A stretch of DNA of 64,000 nucleotides from Streptomyces sp. QL37 (GCF_002941025.1 NZ_PTJS01000001.1:310001-374000); one strand, 5' to 3'; shown: positions 1 to 8,326, counted from the stretch's first letter. Numbers and translations are program-made. Notes: generated from the letters alone by a model not told the origin.

Positions 1-310
1 GGTACAGGTCGGCCGGGTCGTCGTCGTAGGCGGCGCGCAGTTGTGGGAGGGCCTGGACGGCGTCGTCGAGGAAGAGGCTCGCCGCGGCGATGGGGGCGTC
101 GGGCCAGTTGTTGTCGGCGACCGGCAGCACGGAGGTGCAGGGCACCAGTTCGGCGCCGGCGGACTCGATCCGGTCGGCCACGACCGGGTCGTTGGCGTAG
201 GTGACCCGGTGGCCGCGGGCCACCAGTTCGCGGATGATCGCGAGGCTGGGCAGGACGTGGCTGACGACGGGTACGCCGACCATCGCGACATGGGCACGTG
301 GGCGGGACAT
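1..310 (-). CDS. Macrolide glycosyltransferase (MGT/OleD-like), partial
   Basis: Only the first 103 residues are inside the window; the C-terminal sugar-nucleotide domain is cut off by the left edge. The visible part is the N-terminal acceptor domain of a GT1 enzyme: a first beta strand, then RELVARGHRVTYAN and later QALPQLRAAYDDDPADL, closely resembling OleD/Mgt, which inactivate macrolides by glucosylation of the desosamine 2'-OH. The usual HGHVNPS segment reads SHVLPS here, so one of the two histidines is changed. The ATG start is 74 bases downstream of the Vat-like gene on the same strand, suggesting one transcript and a joint resistance role. The family call is strong for the seen part; the substrate is inferred. 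Confidence 0.82.
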   Translation of the reverse strand, partial: MSRPRAHVAMVGVPVVSHVLPSLAIIRELVARGHRVTYANDPVVADRIESAGAELVPCTSVLPVADNNWPDAPIAAASLFLDDAVQALPQLRAAYDDDPADLY

Positions 311-384
311 GGCCGATCCTCGATTCCGGGAGGCGGGGCGGTGGGGAAGGTGCGGCCGGGGGTGCCCGCCGGCACACCCGCATG

Positions 385-1044
385 TCAGGGCCGGCGGATG
401 AGCGCGGCGGCATCCTCCAGTTCCCCGATCGACCCCGACATGATCGTCCGCACGTGCTCGGTGATGTGCCGCACGGGCCAGTCCCACCACGCCAGTGCGA
501 GGAGCCGGGCGACGTCCTCGGCGTCGTAGCGGGTTCGGATGAGTCGCGCGGGGTTGCCGCCGACGATGCCGTAGTCGGGGACGTCGCCGGTGACCACGGC
601 GCCGGCGCCGATGATCGCGCCGTGGCCGATCCGTACGCCGGGCATGACCGTGGCGCCGTGGCCGAACCAGACGTCGTTGCCGACGACGGTGTCGCCCCGG
701 CCCGGCAGGCCTGTGATCAGGTCGAAGTGCTCGGCCCAGGATCCGCCCATGGTGGGGAAGGGGAACGTGGACGGGCCGTCCATGCGGTGGTTGGCGCCGT
801 TCATGATGAACCGGGTGCCCGTGCCCAGCGCGCAGTACTTGCCGATGAGGAGCCGTTCGGGCCCGTAGTGGTACAGGACGTTGCGCGTCTCGAACGCGGT
901 CGGGTCGTCCGGATCGTCGTAGTACGAGTAGTCACCCACCTCGATCAGCGGCGACTTCACCAACGGCCTGAGCAGGACGACGCGCGGGTGCTCGGGCATG
1001 GGGTGGAGCACGGTGGGGTCGGCGGGAACGGGTGGCATCGGCAA
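385..1044 (-). CDS. Vat-like streptogramin A O-acetyltransferase (hexapeptide acyltransferase)
   Basis: 219 residues, the usual Vat length. The N-terminal EVGDYSYYDDP, then NVLYHYGPERLLIGKYCALG, IMNGANHRMDG, GNDVWFGHGATVMPGVRIG and GGNPARLI are the hallmark segments of xenobiotic acyltransferases of the VatD/VatA type, which form trimers with a left-handed beta helix and acetylate group A streptogramins with acetyl-CoA. The histidine of NHRMDG is the family's catalytic base. The start is taken as TTG with a GGAGG seven bases upstream; an ATG two codons later is possible but 13 bases from that site. It is divergent from a TetR gene and upstream of the macrolide glycosyltransferase. Acceptor could also be another xenobiotic. 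Confidence 0.85.
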   Translation of the reverse strand: MPMPPVPADPTVLHPMPEHPRVVLLRPLVKSPLIEVGDYSYYDDPDDPTAFETRNVLYHYGPERLLIGKYCALGTGTRFIMNGANHRMDGPSTFPFPTMGGSWAEHFDLITGLPGRGDTVVGNDVWFGHGATVMPGVRIGHGAIIGAGAVVTGDVPDYGIVGGNPARLIRTRYDAEDVARLLALAWWDWPVRHITEHVRTIMSGSIGELEDAAALIRRP

Positions 1045-1080
1045 GACGGTTCCTCCCGGGAGTATGGGATGCTAGTGCGA

Positions 1081-1127
1081 CAACTGTTGCTTTAAGATGC
1101 TGACACAGTCACAGCACGTTGATCAAC
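1081..1127. promoter_or_regulatory. Candidate TetR operators between vat-like and tetR genes
   Basis: Two short palindromes sit between the divergent genes: CAACTGTTG (1081-1089) and the perfect GTTGATCAAC (1118-1127). They share CAAC/GTTG arms. A TAAGAT hexamer at 1093-1098 could be a -10 box for the regulator, which would put the second palindrome in its 5' leader. Assignment to the neighbouring TetR protein is inferred from position only. Confidence 0.35.
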
Positions 1128-1144
1128 CGGATACTGGATTCCCG

Positions 1145-1756
1145 ATGACAGACTCACCGGCCACGAAGCCGGACCGCCGTCCGGGCGGTCGCACCGCCCG
1201 CATCCGCACCCAGGTCCTCGACGCGGTGCGCGCCGAGCTCACGGAGAACGGTCACGAAGGACTCACCGTGGAGGGCGTCGCGGCTCGCGCGGGAGTGCAC
1301 CGCACCACGGTCTACCGGCGCTGGCGCGACGTGGGCGGCCTGCTCGTCGATGTCATCGGCGCCGCCGGCGAGCTCGACTGGCAGCCTCCGGACACCGGCT
1401 CCCTGCGTGGCGATCTGACCGCCCTCAACCAGGAGATCCAGGAGTCCCTGGCCGTGCAGCCGTCGTTCGCCGTGGCCCTGATGGCCGTCTCGTTCCACTC
1501 GGAGCAGGCCGCGCGGGCGCAGAAGAAGCTGTGGGCGGACCGGTACACCCAGTGCGAGGTTCTCGTCGACCGCGCCGTGGAGCGGGGGGAACTCCCCTCG
1601 CGGCATACGGACGCGCAGAGCCTGCTGATCGCCGCCACGGCGCCGCTCTACCACCAGCTGGTACTCCTGCGCGCCGATCCCGATCCGCGGCTGCCGGAGC
1701 AGGCCGCCGCTGCGACGGTGCTGGCGGCGGCGGCAGGCGCCTTCTCCGTGCGGTGA
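1145..1756 (+). CDS. TetR family transcriptional regulator
   Basis: 203 residues from the chosen ATG. The helix-turn-helix is GLTVEGVAARAGVHRTTVYRRW at about residues 40-61, ending in the TTVYRRW recognition helix of the family; the all-helical C-terminal domain (from about residue 75) should bind a ligand. It lies head-to-head with the Vat-like gene, so repression of vat and the glycosyltransferase until a drug binds is the likely job. Neither possible start (ATG 1145 or an in-frame ATG at 1097) has a strong ribosome site; 1145 was chosen because it gives the normal short charged N-terminus and leaves both palindromes upstream. Confidence 0.82.
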   Translation: MTDSPATKPDRRPGGRTARIRTQVLDAVRAELTENGHEGLTVEGVAARAGVHRTTVYRRWRDVGGLLVDVIGAAGELDWQPPDTGSLRGDLTALNQEIQESLAVQPSFAVALMAVSFHSEQAARAQKKLWADRYTQCEVLVDRAVERGELPSRHTDAQSLLIAATAPLYHQLVLLRADPDPRLPEQAAAATVLAAAAGAFSVR

Positions 1757-1793
1757 ACGCCGGCACATCCCGGTCGGCGGCGGTGCCGTTCAC
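1753..1793 (+). terminator. Possible hairpin at the end of tetR
   Basis: GTGAACG...GGCAC at 1753-1766 can pair with GTGCCGTTCAC at 1783-1793 with a small bulge. It covers the TetR stop codon and lies between convergent genes. There is no U tract, as usual in high-GC actinomycetes. Confidence 0.3.
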
Positions 1794-1947
1794 CTGGATC
1801 GCCCGGCGCCCTTCACCCCCGGCCGGGAATTCGGGCAGCGCAGGCGCTGAATGGGCCGGTTGCGCTGCCGGGGGTGGGCATGGCGACGAGGGCACGCAGC
1901 TGTCTCGCTGCCCGTCCCGTCCATCGGATTCCGCCGTTTCCGACCGG

Positions 1948-2769
1948 TCAGCCCCAGGTCAGCGGGTCGAGATGGAGGTAGAAGCGCAGTCGGTCATGGT
2001 CCAGCGCGATGCCGTACGTCTCGGCGAACGCCACGTCCGCGGCGCGTGCCTGCTCCTCGTCCCCCCAGGCCTCCCGCGCATTGGCGAACAGCAGTGCCAG
2101 GTCGGCGTAGCGGTCGGCCGTCCCCAGGCGGCCCAGGTCGATGAAGCCCGACACGTTCAGGGTCTGCGGATCGAGGATGATGTTGGGCAGGCACAGATCC
2201 CCGTGACAGACGACCGTGTCGACGGCCTCCTGTCGCCGTCGCCGGGGGACTTGCCGAGTGAGGCGGGCGAGCAGGTCCGTGGGGAGCGTGTGCTGCTGCT
2301 CCACGGGGAGGAACTCCGGGTTCACGGCGCCGCGGGCCACGACGTCGCGCGCCACGGCGACCATGGCGTCCAGCCCCCGTCGGAACGGGCACCGGGACAC
2401 GGGCACCTCGTGCAGCCGGCGGACGGCATGCGCGATGCGCTCCCAGGAGACGCGCAGGTCTTCGGCCGGCACCTGATCAGCGGGGATGCCGGAGACGGCG
2501 CTGGTCACGAGGCAGGCGCCCGCGTCACCGGAGTGCCAGTCGAGGGCCCGAGGGCCCGGAACACCCTGCCCGGTCAGCCATTCGATCCGGTCCCGCTCCG
2601 CCGTCAGATCGGCTGCGTCCGCAGCGGGTACGCACTTGGCATACCGGGTGGCGTCCGCACTGCGAAAGACATGGGCCCCCGACTCACCCGAGTGGACAGG
2701 AACCCAGTCGCCGCCCGGCACGCCGGACAGAACCGGCGATACGGCCTGAGGGCGGGAGTGATCACTCAT
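1948..2769 (-). CDS. aph(3''): Aminoglycoside 3''-phosphotransferase (streptomycin kinase, StrA-like)
   Basis: 273 residues. The enzyme transfers phosphate from ATP to the 3''-OH of streptomycin. Visible features follow APH(3'')-Ib (StrA) along the whole length: GGDWVPVHSGESGAHVFR at the start, ATP-site Lys45 and Glu58, catalytic loop CHGDLCLPN with Asp191 and Asn196, metal Asp211 in GFIDLGRLGTADRYADLA, and the C-terminal FYLHLDPLTWG. The start is the ATG that gives family length; the reading frame stays open further upstream over the VOC gene. It stands alone on the minus strand, convergent with tetR, with no streptomycin biosynthesis genes visible, so self-resistance in a producer is not supported here. 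Confidence 0.92.
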   Translation of the reverse strand: MSDHSRPQAVSPVLSGVPGGDWVPVHSGESGAHVFRSADATRYAKCVPAADAADLTAERDRIEWLTGQGVPGPRALDWHSGDAGACLVTSAVSGIPADQVPAEDLRVSWERIAHAVRRLHEVPVSRCPFRRGLDAMVAVARDVVARGAVNPEFLPVEQQHTLPTDLLARLTRQVPRRRRQEAVDTVVCHGDLCLPNIILDPQTLNVSGFIDLGRLGTADRYADLALLFANAREAWGDEEQARAADVAFAETYGIALDHDRLRFYLHLDPLTWG

Positions 2770-2895
2770 GACGGCAACAGTAGTCAGCCCTCGCGTTCCC
2801 AGCCCGAATCGACGAGCGACTCGCGGGCCCGCCCCGAACACCGACGCCCGGAGCGCGGAGGTGTGGGCGTGACGGCCCGGGGCAAGGCTGGAGGC

Positions 2896-3270
2896 ATGAC
2901 GACGACACTCGGTGCCTTTGTCCTCGGTACTCCCGACCCTCCCGCGCTGGCCGACTTCTACCGGGCTCTGCTCGGCTGGCAGGAAGTGGAGCGCACGCCG
3001 GAATGGGTCCGCCTGAGGGCCTTGGAACAGGAACGCCCGGGCCTCAGCTTCCAGTTGGAGACCGATCACACGCCTCCGACGTGGCCACAGCGCCCTGGTA
3101 CCCAGCAGATGCAGGCTCACCTGGATCTACAGGTGGACGACCTGGAGGCGGAGACCGAGCGGGCATGCGCCCTGGGCGCCACACCGGAGGATCATCAGCC
3201 GCAGAAGGACGTACGGGTCCTGCGCGACCCGCACGGCCACCTGTTCTGCCTCTTCCTGCCGGGGGCCTGA
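2896..3270 (+). CDS. VOC family (glyoxalase/bleomycin-resistance-like) protein
   Basis: 124 residues, one vicinal-oxygen-chelate module pair. TTTLGAFVLGTPDPPALADFYRALLGW is the classic first beta-alpha unit, AHLDLQVDDLEAETERACALGA the second, and VLRDPHGHLFCLFLPG the closing strand. VOC proteins bind a metal or a small molecule in a dimer; histidine and glutamate candidates (the AHLDL His and the LETDHT region) are present but the substrate cannot be told. A GGAGG lies just upstream of the ATG. The gene is divergent from the streptomycin kinase, 126 bases away. Confidence 0.82.
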   Translation: MTTTLGAFVLGTPDPPALADFYRALLGWQEVERTPEWVRLRALEQERPGLSFQLETDHTPPTWPQRPGTQQMQAHLDLQVDDLEAETERACALGATPEDHQPQKDVRVLRDPHGHLFCLFLPGA

Positions 3271-3382
3271 GCGCCATCCCGTGATCGGTGCCAGGCTCCA
3301 TCGCCACTGGGCTCGTGAGACCGTCACGGATGCACGTGGGCCGACGCCGGTCACCAGGCCGTGGGTGCCCGGATACGTCCGC

Positions 3383-3420
3383 GCCCCGCCCCCGGCAGCA
3401 GACCGAGCCTGGGGCGGGGC
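3383..3420. terminator. Bidirectional terminator hairpin
   Basis: A perfect 10-bp inverted repeat, GCCCCGCCCC (3383-3392) and GGGGCGGGGC (3411-3420), with an 18-nt loop. It lies between the convergent VOC and P450 genes, where a shared terminator is expected. Confidence 0.55.
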
Positions 3421-3505
3421 CGCTCCCCCGCAGGTCACCTGAGCGTAGCCAGAGCCTGCGCACGCCCCGGTAGTTCACGCCTCCGCATTCAGTCGGTGGA
3501 GGCCG

Positions 3506-4738
3506 TTACCGGGCCGCCGGCCGCAGATGAACGGGAAGGGTCACGTGCCCGTTGCTGATCAAGCTCGGCAGCGGCTGGAGTTTCTCGGCCGGTGAGGCCA
3601 GTCGGGCGTCGGGAAAACGCTCGAACAGCTGACGCAGGGCCGCGGCGACCTCCAGGCGGGCGAGGGGGGCACCGAGGCAGAAGTGGACGCCGTGCCCGAA
3701 AGCCAGGTGATCCTTGGTGGTCCGGGTGGCGTCGAAGTGGTCGGCGTCGTCACCGTGCCAGTCCGGGTGGCGGTTGGCGGCTGCGTAGGAGGCGAGGATC
3801 GCCTCCCCTGCCCGGATGGTCTGCCCGCCCGGCACCGGGATGTCCTCGATGGCGAAGCGCAGAGGCAAGTGCTTGAGAGCCGGCTCGTGGCGCAGGGTCT
3901 CCTCGACGACGTCGTTCCAGTCGCACCGGCCGGCGCGGATGTGGGCCAACTGTTCGGGGTCGGTCAGCAGCGATGTGATCGCCTGGTCGATCACATTGAC
4001 GGTCGTCTCGTAGCCGGCACTGAGCATCAGCACGAGCGTGCCGCGCAACTCGGCGTCGCTGAGCGCACTGCCGTCGCCCTCCTCGTCGCGGGTGGCGATC
4101 AGCAGGGAGGTCATGTCGTCGCCCGGCGAGCCCCGTTTCACGGCGATCAACTCGTCGAGCAGCTGGTAGAGGGTCGCCGTGTTCGCTGCGGCCTCGTCGG
4201 CGGAGATGGTCGTGGCGAACACCCGGTCCACGACCGTACGGAGCCCGTTCAGCTGGGTGGAGGACAGGCCCAGCAGCCGGCCGATGACTGCGATCGGCAG
4301 TGGGTAGGCCAAGTGCTCCCGCAGATCGACGACTTCACCGGCCGGGAGCGCGTCCAGGTCGTCGAGGATTCCCGTGACGAGGTCCTCGACGACGGGAGTC
4401 AGGGCGGCGATACGCCGGGCCGAGAAGGCAGGGGCGATCAGACGGCGCAGACGGCGGTGGTCACTGCCGTAGGCGGTGAACATGTTGTCGACCGCCACCC
4501 AGAGCGCGAGTGGCCAGGTCGATACCGTGTCAGCGAACGCCGGCCAGTGTGCTCGCGCGTCCTTGGAGACGTATGTGCGCGTCAGGAGCTGCTTCAGAAG
4601 GCCGGGATCGGAGACGGACCACGCGGTCACCCCGAGGATGTCCACGAGTGTGGCCGCCCCGCGGGCGCGCAGGGCGCGGTCCTCGGCGTGATGGTCGGCA
4701 CCGGCGGGGTCGAGGACGAGTGGCTTCTCTTCGGGCAT
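3506..4738 (-). CDS. Cytochrome P450
   Basis: 410 residues, a normal bacterial class I P450. Landmarks: I-helix oxygen-binding motif AGYETT, K-helix EETLR (the ExxR motif), and the heme loop FGHGVHFCLGAPLAR with the iron-ligating Cys at about residue 354. It has no membrane anchor, so it is a soluble monooxygenase that needs a ferredoxin and a reductase; none is adjacent, though a ferredoxin/reductase pair lies 30 kb away. The sequence style is close to CYP107-type Streptomyces enzymes, but the substrate is unknown. The ATG with AAAGGAA upstream was chosen; the frame is open for 115 more codons upstream without a recognisable domain. Confidence 0.92.
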   Translation of the reverse strand: MPEEKPLVLDPAGADHHAEDRALRARGAATLVDILGVTAWSVSDPGLLKQLLTRTYVSKDARAHWPAFADTVSTWPLALWVAVDNMFTAYGSDHRRLRRLIAPAFSARRIAALTPVVEDLVTGILDDLDALPAGEVVDLREHLAYPLPIAVIGRLLGLSSTQLNGLRTVVDRVFATTISADEAAANTATLYQLLDELIAVKRGSPGDDMTSLLIATRDEEGDGSALSDAELRGTLVLMLSAGYETTVNVIDQAITSLLTDPEQLAHIRAGRCDWNDVVEETLRHEPALKHLPLRFAIEDIPVPGGQTIRAGEAILASYAAANRHPDWHGDDADHFDATRTTKDHLAFGHGVHFCLGAPLARLEVAAALRQLFERFPDARLASPAEKLQPLPSLISNGHVTLPVHLRPAAR

Positions 4739-5572
4739 TTCCGGGGTTCCTTTCCGGCATGTGGCATACGCATTCCTGGTGGAGCGGGGGGCGCACCTGG
4801 GCGGACGGGGCGACGTGTCGTGGTGAGCCGGGAGATGCTGTGAGGCGTCCTCGCCCTCAGTCGTGCTCCCCGTACGCGGTGGACCGTGCGGTAAGTACAA
4901 GGACGACGTCTCCGACCCCTCCGTGCACACGTGGCCGAGCGGCGCGATCGTCCGGTCATCGGGATGCACGGCCGCTCCGGCTACGGCTCCGGGGCATGGT
5001 GGTACCACCAGCCGGATCCTCCGGGCCGGGCGGCCCGGAGTGCCGACGAGCGCTGACCACTGCAATTCCACGGCTGCTCCCATCGCGTCTTCCTCATAGA
5101 CCGCGACCGTCCCCGTTCTGTGACATGTTCGCCGTGCGGAGTTGCTGTTGACGCTCTCAGACGCCGGCCCTGCGGACCTTCACTGGTCGAAGCCCCAGTG
5201 CGCGGGGCCGCCGAATCGCCCGCAGGAGAGTCCAGTCGGGCGAACTCTCGGAGCGCCGAGGACGGTCGTCGAGGGGACCACGGCCCTGGCTGACCGGCTA
5301 CCACCGCCTCCCCCACGGCCGCGAACGTGCGTCGAGCTGGACGGCGGGCCGCCGGACAGGCATCCCTGGTGATCAGCTCGGCCACCGGGACGTGTCGCGA
5401 TTCGTGACTGATGTGGGCGGCGCGTACCCGAGCACCAATACGTGAAGCCGTTGAAGCTCACCCGCGCCATGGCGAAGGCGCTCCATTTCGCCGCGCGCCG
5501 ACCATCACCCGGGGCCGGGAGCCGGGCGCCGGGAGGAGCGCCCGTACTCACGGCCGGTGGGCCGCCCCTCCG
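4739..5572. other. 834-base stretch with no convincing gene
   Basis: Several frames are open here, as is usual at this G+C content, but none gives a recognisable protein, and no frame has both a ribosome site and a globular-looking product. No tRNA, clear hairpin or repeat was seen. It presumably contains the P450 promoter and possibly decayed sequence. Confidence 0.5.
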
Positions 5573-6238
5573 TCACCCCGCTCCGCAGCGCTCGCGGAGG
5601 CGCTCGACACCGGCGCCCTCCAGGTCGTCGGTGTATGCCTCGCGCCCGGTCATGGCCATCGTCAGGGCCAAGGTGCTGCCGGACACGACCGCTCCGGATC
5701 CGGTTCTGAAGGGGCCGTCGTCCGCGACGAGTCGCAGGCCGCCGATGCGCCCCTTGGCAACGACGACGAGGTCCGTCCCCTGGTAGTACTCCGCCACCCG
5801 TGTAACCGTCCCGACCGGGTAGTCGCGGCGAATGCCCAGCGGACGCCGGATGTCCTCCGCGTGCACGATCGTTTCGCCGAGCAGGGCGATGACAGGGAGA
5901 GGAGGCTTGGTCCGACTGGGGACGACGCGCCGGAACCGGTCAAGCGTCTCGGACGGGGTCGCACCGAGATGTTCGGCCAGCCGCACGGCTACTTGCCTGT
6001 CGAAGTCGAATCGGCAGCGGATCACACCGGCCAGCCAGCGCACCGAATTGAGGCTCGCCGACGCAGTGAGGTGCGCGAGCACCTCACGCACCGTCAGTTC
6101 GCTGCACAGTGAGGACGTCGCCCACTGTTCGTCGGACAGGCCCGCGAGGTCGGCTGCGAGTGCGGCTCGCTCAGCACGGATCAGCGGCCAGACCTCAGCT
6201 CCCGTGTTTCGGCCTGCGACCGGATTCGAACCAGACAT
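5573..6238 (-). CDS. DinB/maleylpyruvate isomerase-like (TIGR03083-type) protein
   Basis: 221 residues. The start of the domain, VWPLIRAERAALAADLAGLSDEQWATSSLCSELTVREVLAHLT, is the typical N-terminal four-helix-bundle signature of the mycothiol-dependent maleylpyruvate isomerase family, where the histidine of VLAHLT and later ETIVHAEDIRR histidine are the metal-ligand positions. Such proteins in actinomycetes use or are predicted to use mycothiol in isomerase or transferase reactions. AGGAGG lies ten bases before the ATG. No operon partner is evident, and the specific reaction is unknown. Confidence 0.75.
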   Translation of the reverse strand: MSGSNPVAGRNTGAEVWPLIRAERAALAADLAGLSDEQWATSSLCSELTVREVLAHLTASASLNSVRWLAGVIRCRFDFDRQVAVRLAEHLGATPSETLDRFRRVVPSRTKPPLPVIALLGETIVHAEDIRRPLGIRRDYPVGTVTRVAEYYQGTDLVVVAKGRIGGLRLVADDGPFRTGSGAVVSGSTLALTMAMTGREAYTDDLEGAGVERLRERCGAG

Positions 6239-6339
6239 TTGGACGAGCCTCCTGTGTTGTGAGTCGTGCCGCGAACTACACCAGGGCACGAGGGTGTCCG
6301 CAGGGCATTCTGTGAACAGACTCTCGCCCTCGGTCGAAG

Positions 6340-6534
6340 TCATCGCCGAGTGGCACTCTCTCCTGGGACACCCGAACCCGGATCGCGCAGGCCTGGGAGT
6401 GAACAGGCAGATCCGAGGGATCCGGCCTCGCTCCGACGAACGACCCTGCGGCGGTCCAATGGCGTACGCCAGAAGCGCATCACTCGTTCCACGTCGATGC
6501 AGTCGACCGTCACTCCGGCCCGACGATTCGTCAT
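6340..6534 (-). pseudogene. Truncated VOC (glyoxalase-like) gene remnant
   Basis: From an ATG at 6534 the frame reads MTNRRAGVTVDCIDVERVMR then FW, which matches the very characteristic N-terminus of actinobacterial VOC proteins (GVTxDCxDxxxLxxFW). After about 28 residues the similarity stops and the frame runs on with arginine-rich, non-family sequence to a stop at residue 65. Neighbouring frames do not restore a full second half. This is best read as a 5' fragment left by deletion. It is a short match judged by eye. Confidence 0.45.
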
Positions 6535-6703
6535 GGTGTCAGCAATCCTCTGCAGCCGTGCGGTTCGAGGATGCCGACGGCCTGACCGCCGCACGGACCA
6601 CCCGGGGCGCACGCATGGGCCTCGACCGGCAGCACGGTCCGGGTCCGGCGCGCAGCCCGTCCCGCTTCCCTCGGTTTGGTACCTTTTACTGGACACGAAA
6701 ATC

Positions 6704-6717
6704 GATCGGATGTTCGT
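6704..6717 (+). promoter_or_regulatory. LexA-binding site (SOS box) upstream of recA
   Basis: CGATCGGATGTTCG matches the actinobacterial/Gram-positive SOS box CGAACRNNYGTTCG at every position but one (T for A at position 4). It lies 90 bases before the recA start codon, where LexA repression of recA is expected. No clear -35/-10 pair could be assigned around it. Confidence 0.65.
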
Positions 6718-6807
6718 TTTTGGACCTCCGACACGTCCGTTGTCGGCATCAGACGCCCACGTTCCCCGACGTGCGGCGTGCCACTCAATCGGACCGGGTG
6801 ACAGCTC

Positions 6808-7902
6808 ATGGCAGGAACCGATCACGAGAAGGCGCTGGACACCGCGCTCGCACAGATCGAGCGGAAATTCGGCAAGGGCGCGGTGATGCGCCTCGGTGAG
6901 CGGCCGAACGAGCCGATCGAGGTGATCCCCACCGGGTCCACCGCGCTGGACGTGGCGCTCGGTGTGGGCGGGCTGCCGCGCGGCCGCGTGGTGGAGGTGT
7001 ACGGGCCGGAGTCCTCCGGCAAGACGACGCTGACGCTGCACGCCGTGGCGAACGCGCAGAAGCTCGGCGGCTCGGTGGCGTTCATCGACGCGGAGCACGC
7101 TCTGGACCCGGAGTACGCCAGGAAGCTCGGCGTCGACACCGACAACCTCATCCTGTCCCAGCCGGACAACGGTGAACAGGCGCTGGAGATCGTCGACATC
7201 CTGATCCGCTCCGGCGCCCTCGACCTGATCGTCATCGACTCCGTCGCGGCCCTGGTGCCACGCGCCGAGATCGAGGGCGAGATGGGCGACTCCCACATGG
7301 GTCTCCAGGCCCGTCTGATGAGCCAGGCGCTCCGGAAGATCACCAGCGCACTCAGCCGGACGAGGACGACGGCGGTCTTCATCAACCAGCTGCGCGAGAA
7401 GATCGGCGTGATGTTCGGCTCGCCGGAGACCACGACCGGTGGCCGGGCGCTGAAGTTCTACGCCTCGGTGCGTCTGGACATCCGCCGGATCGAGACGCTG
7501 AAGGACGGCACCGACGCCGTGGGCAACCGCACCCGCGTCAAGGTCGTCAAGAACAAGGTGGCGCCGCCGTTCAAGCAGGCCGAGTTCGACATCCTCTACG
7601 GCCAGGGCATCAGCCGTGAGGGCGGTCTGATCGACATGGGCGTGGAGCACGGCTTCGTCCGCAAGGCCGGCGCCTGGTACACGTACGAGGGCGACCAGCT
7701 CGGCCAGGGCAAGGAGAACTCCCGCAACTACCTCAAGGACAACCCCGACCTGGCCGACGAGATCGAGAAGAAGATCCTCGACAAGCTCGGAATCGGGGTG
7801 TCGGCGAAGGCCCCGGTCGCCGAGGACACCGGTGCCGTCACAGTCCCTGATACGGCTCGGCCCTCGACGGCGAGCGCGGCCGGACATTTGGCTCGGCCCT
7901 GA
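6808..7902 (+). CDS. recA: RecA recombinase
   Basis: 364 residues and full length through the core. RecA forms ATP-dependent filaments on single-stranded DNA, drives strand exchange and activates LexA self-cleavage. Walker A is GPESSGKT at residues 66-73; the Walker [11 protein letters not shown], loop regions around [15 protein letters not shown] and the [12 protein letters not shown] segment are intact. Compared with the familiar Streptomyces RecA, the C-terminal tail is short and lacks the long Ala/Lys-rich extension, ending AAGHLARP. No recX gene follows; a small membrane protein does. It may therefore be a second recA rather than the housekeeping copy. A near-perfect SOS box lies upstream. 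Confidence 0.97.
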   Translation: MAGTDHEKALDTALAQIERKFGKGAVMRLGERPNEPIEVIPTGSTALDVALGVGGLPRGRVVEVYGPESSGKTTLTLHAVANAQKLGGSVAFIDAEHALDPEYARKLGVDTDNLILSQPDNGEQALEIVDILIRSGALDLIVIDSVAALVPRAEIEGEMGDSHMGLQARLMSQALRKITSALSRTRTTAVFINQLREKIGVMFGSPETTTGGRALKFYASVRLDIRRIETLKDGTDAVGNRTRVKVVKNKVAPPFKQAEFDILYGQGISREGGLIDMGVEHGFVRKAGAWYTYEGDQLGQGKENSRNYLKDNPDLADEIEKKILDKLGIGVSAKAPVAEDTGAVTVPDTARPSTASAAGHLARP

Positions 7903-7966
7903 TGCGGTGCCGTCCAGCACCGATCGGGACCCCGCCCGTTCACCGCACAGCTACTGGGTGATCGAC

Positions 7967-7990
7967 GTTTAAAAGCCCCGGCACGGTAAA
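7967..7990 (+). promoter_or_regulatory. Candidate SigB-type stress promoter
   Basis: GTTT (7967-7970), a 14-base spacer and GGTAAA (7985-7990) resemble the Streptomyces SigB-family promoter pattern GNNT-N14-16-GGGTA. It is 47 bases upstream of the start of a stress-associated membrane protein gene. The first G of GGGTA is C here. Confidence 0.4.
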
Positions 7991-8036
7991 CACGGTCCTT
8001 GACACCGTCTTTATACCCCCAGGTAGGAGAGGCATT

Positions 8037-8306
8037 ATGGGCATCATTGCTTGGATCTTCATCGGCTTGCTCGCGGGCCTCATCGCCAAGGCGCTCATGC
8101 CGGGCAAGGACCCGGGCGGCATCATCATCACGATGCTCATCGGTATCGCGGGCGGACTGCTCGGCGGCTGGCTCGGCAAGGTCATCTTCGGCATCGACTC
8201 CATCGATGGCTTCTTCGACCTCTCCACCTGGATCGCCGCGATCGTCGGCTCGCTCATTCTCCTCCTCCTGTACCGCGTCATCTCGGGCAACCGCCGCCGC
8301 GCCTGA
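8037..8306 (+). CDS. GlsB/YeaQ/YmgE family stress-response membrane protein
   Basis: 89 residues with three hydrophobic, glycine-rich segments: about 2-20 (GIIAWIFIGLLAGLIAKALM), 28-50 and 65-80. The GLLAGLIAKALMPG and TMLIGIAGGLLGGWLG repeats are the signature of the transglycosylase-associated/YeaQ family, which are inner-membrane proteins found with general stress regulons; the molecular function is unknown. A GGAG precedes the ATG. A SigB-like promoter and a strong terminator make it a single-gene transcript independent of recA. Confidence 0.9.
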   Translation: MGIIAWIFIGLLAGLIAKALMPGKDPGGIIITMLIGIAGGLLGGWLGKVIFGIDSIDGFFDLSTWIAAIVGSLILLLLYRVISGNRRRA

Positions 8307-8326
8307 TCCGCACGCCCCTGACGCCG

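Noticed and set aside
4981..5385. 134-codon open frame on the minus strand in the gap before the P450
   Set aside because: Arginine/proline/serine-rich shadow-like composition, no ribosome site and no recognisable fold.
6222..6232. GGATTCGAACC, the reverse complement of the tRNA T-arm motif GGTTCGAATCC, in a spot that could suggest a tRNA
   Set aside because: It lies in the first codons of the DinB-like gene (MSGSNP), and no acceptor, D or anticodon arm can be folded around it.
6340..7920. A long open frame antisense to recA
   Set aside because: It has the composition expected of the mirror of a GC-biased codon pattern and no family features; recA on the other strand is unmistakable.
7999..8027. 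TTGACA upstream of the YeaQ-like gene as a vegetative promoter
   Set aside because: No -10 box at the right distance; that position is occupied by the ribosome-binding site.
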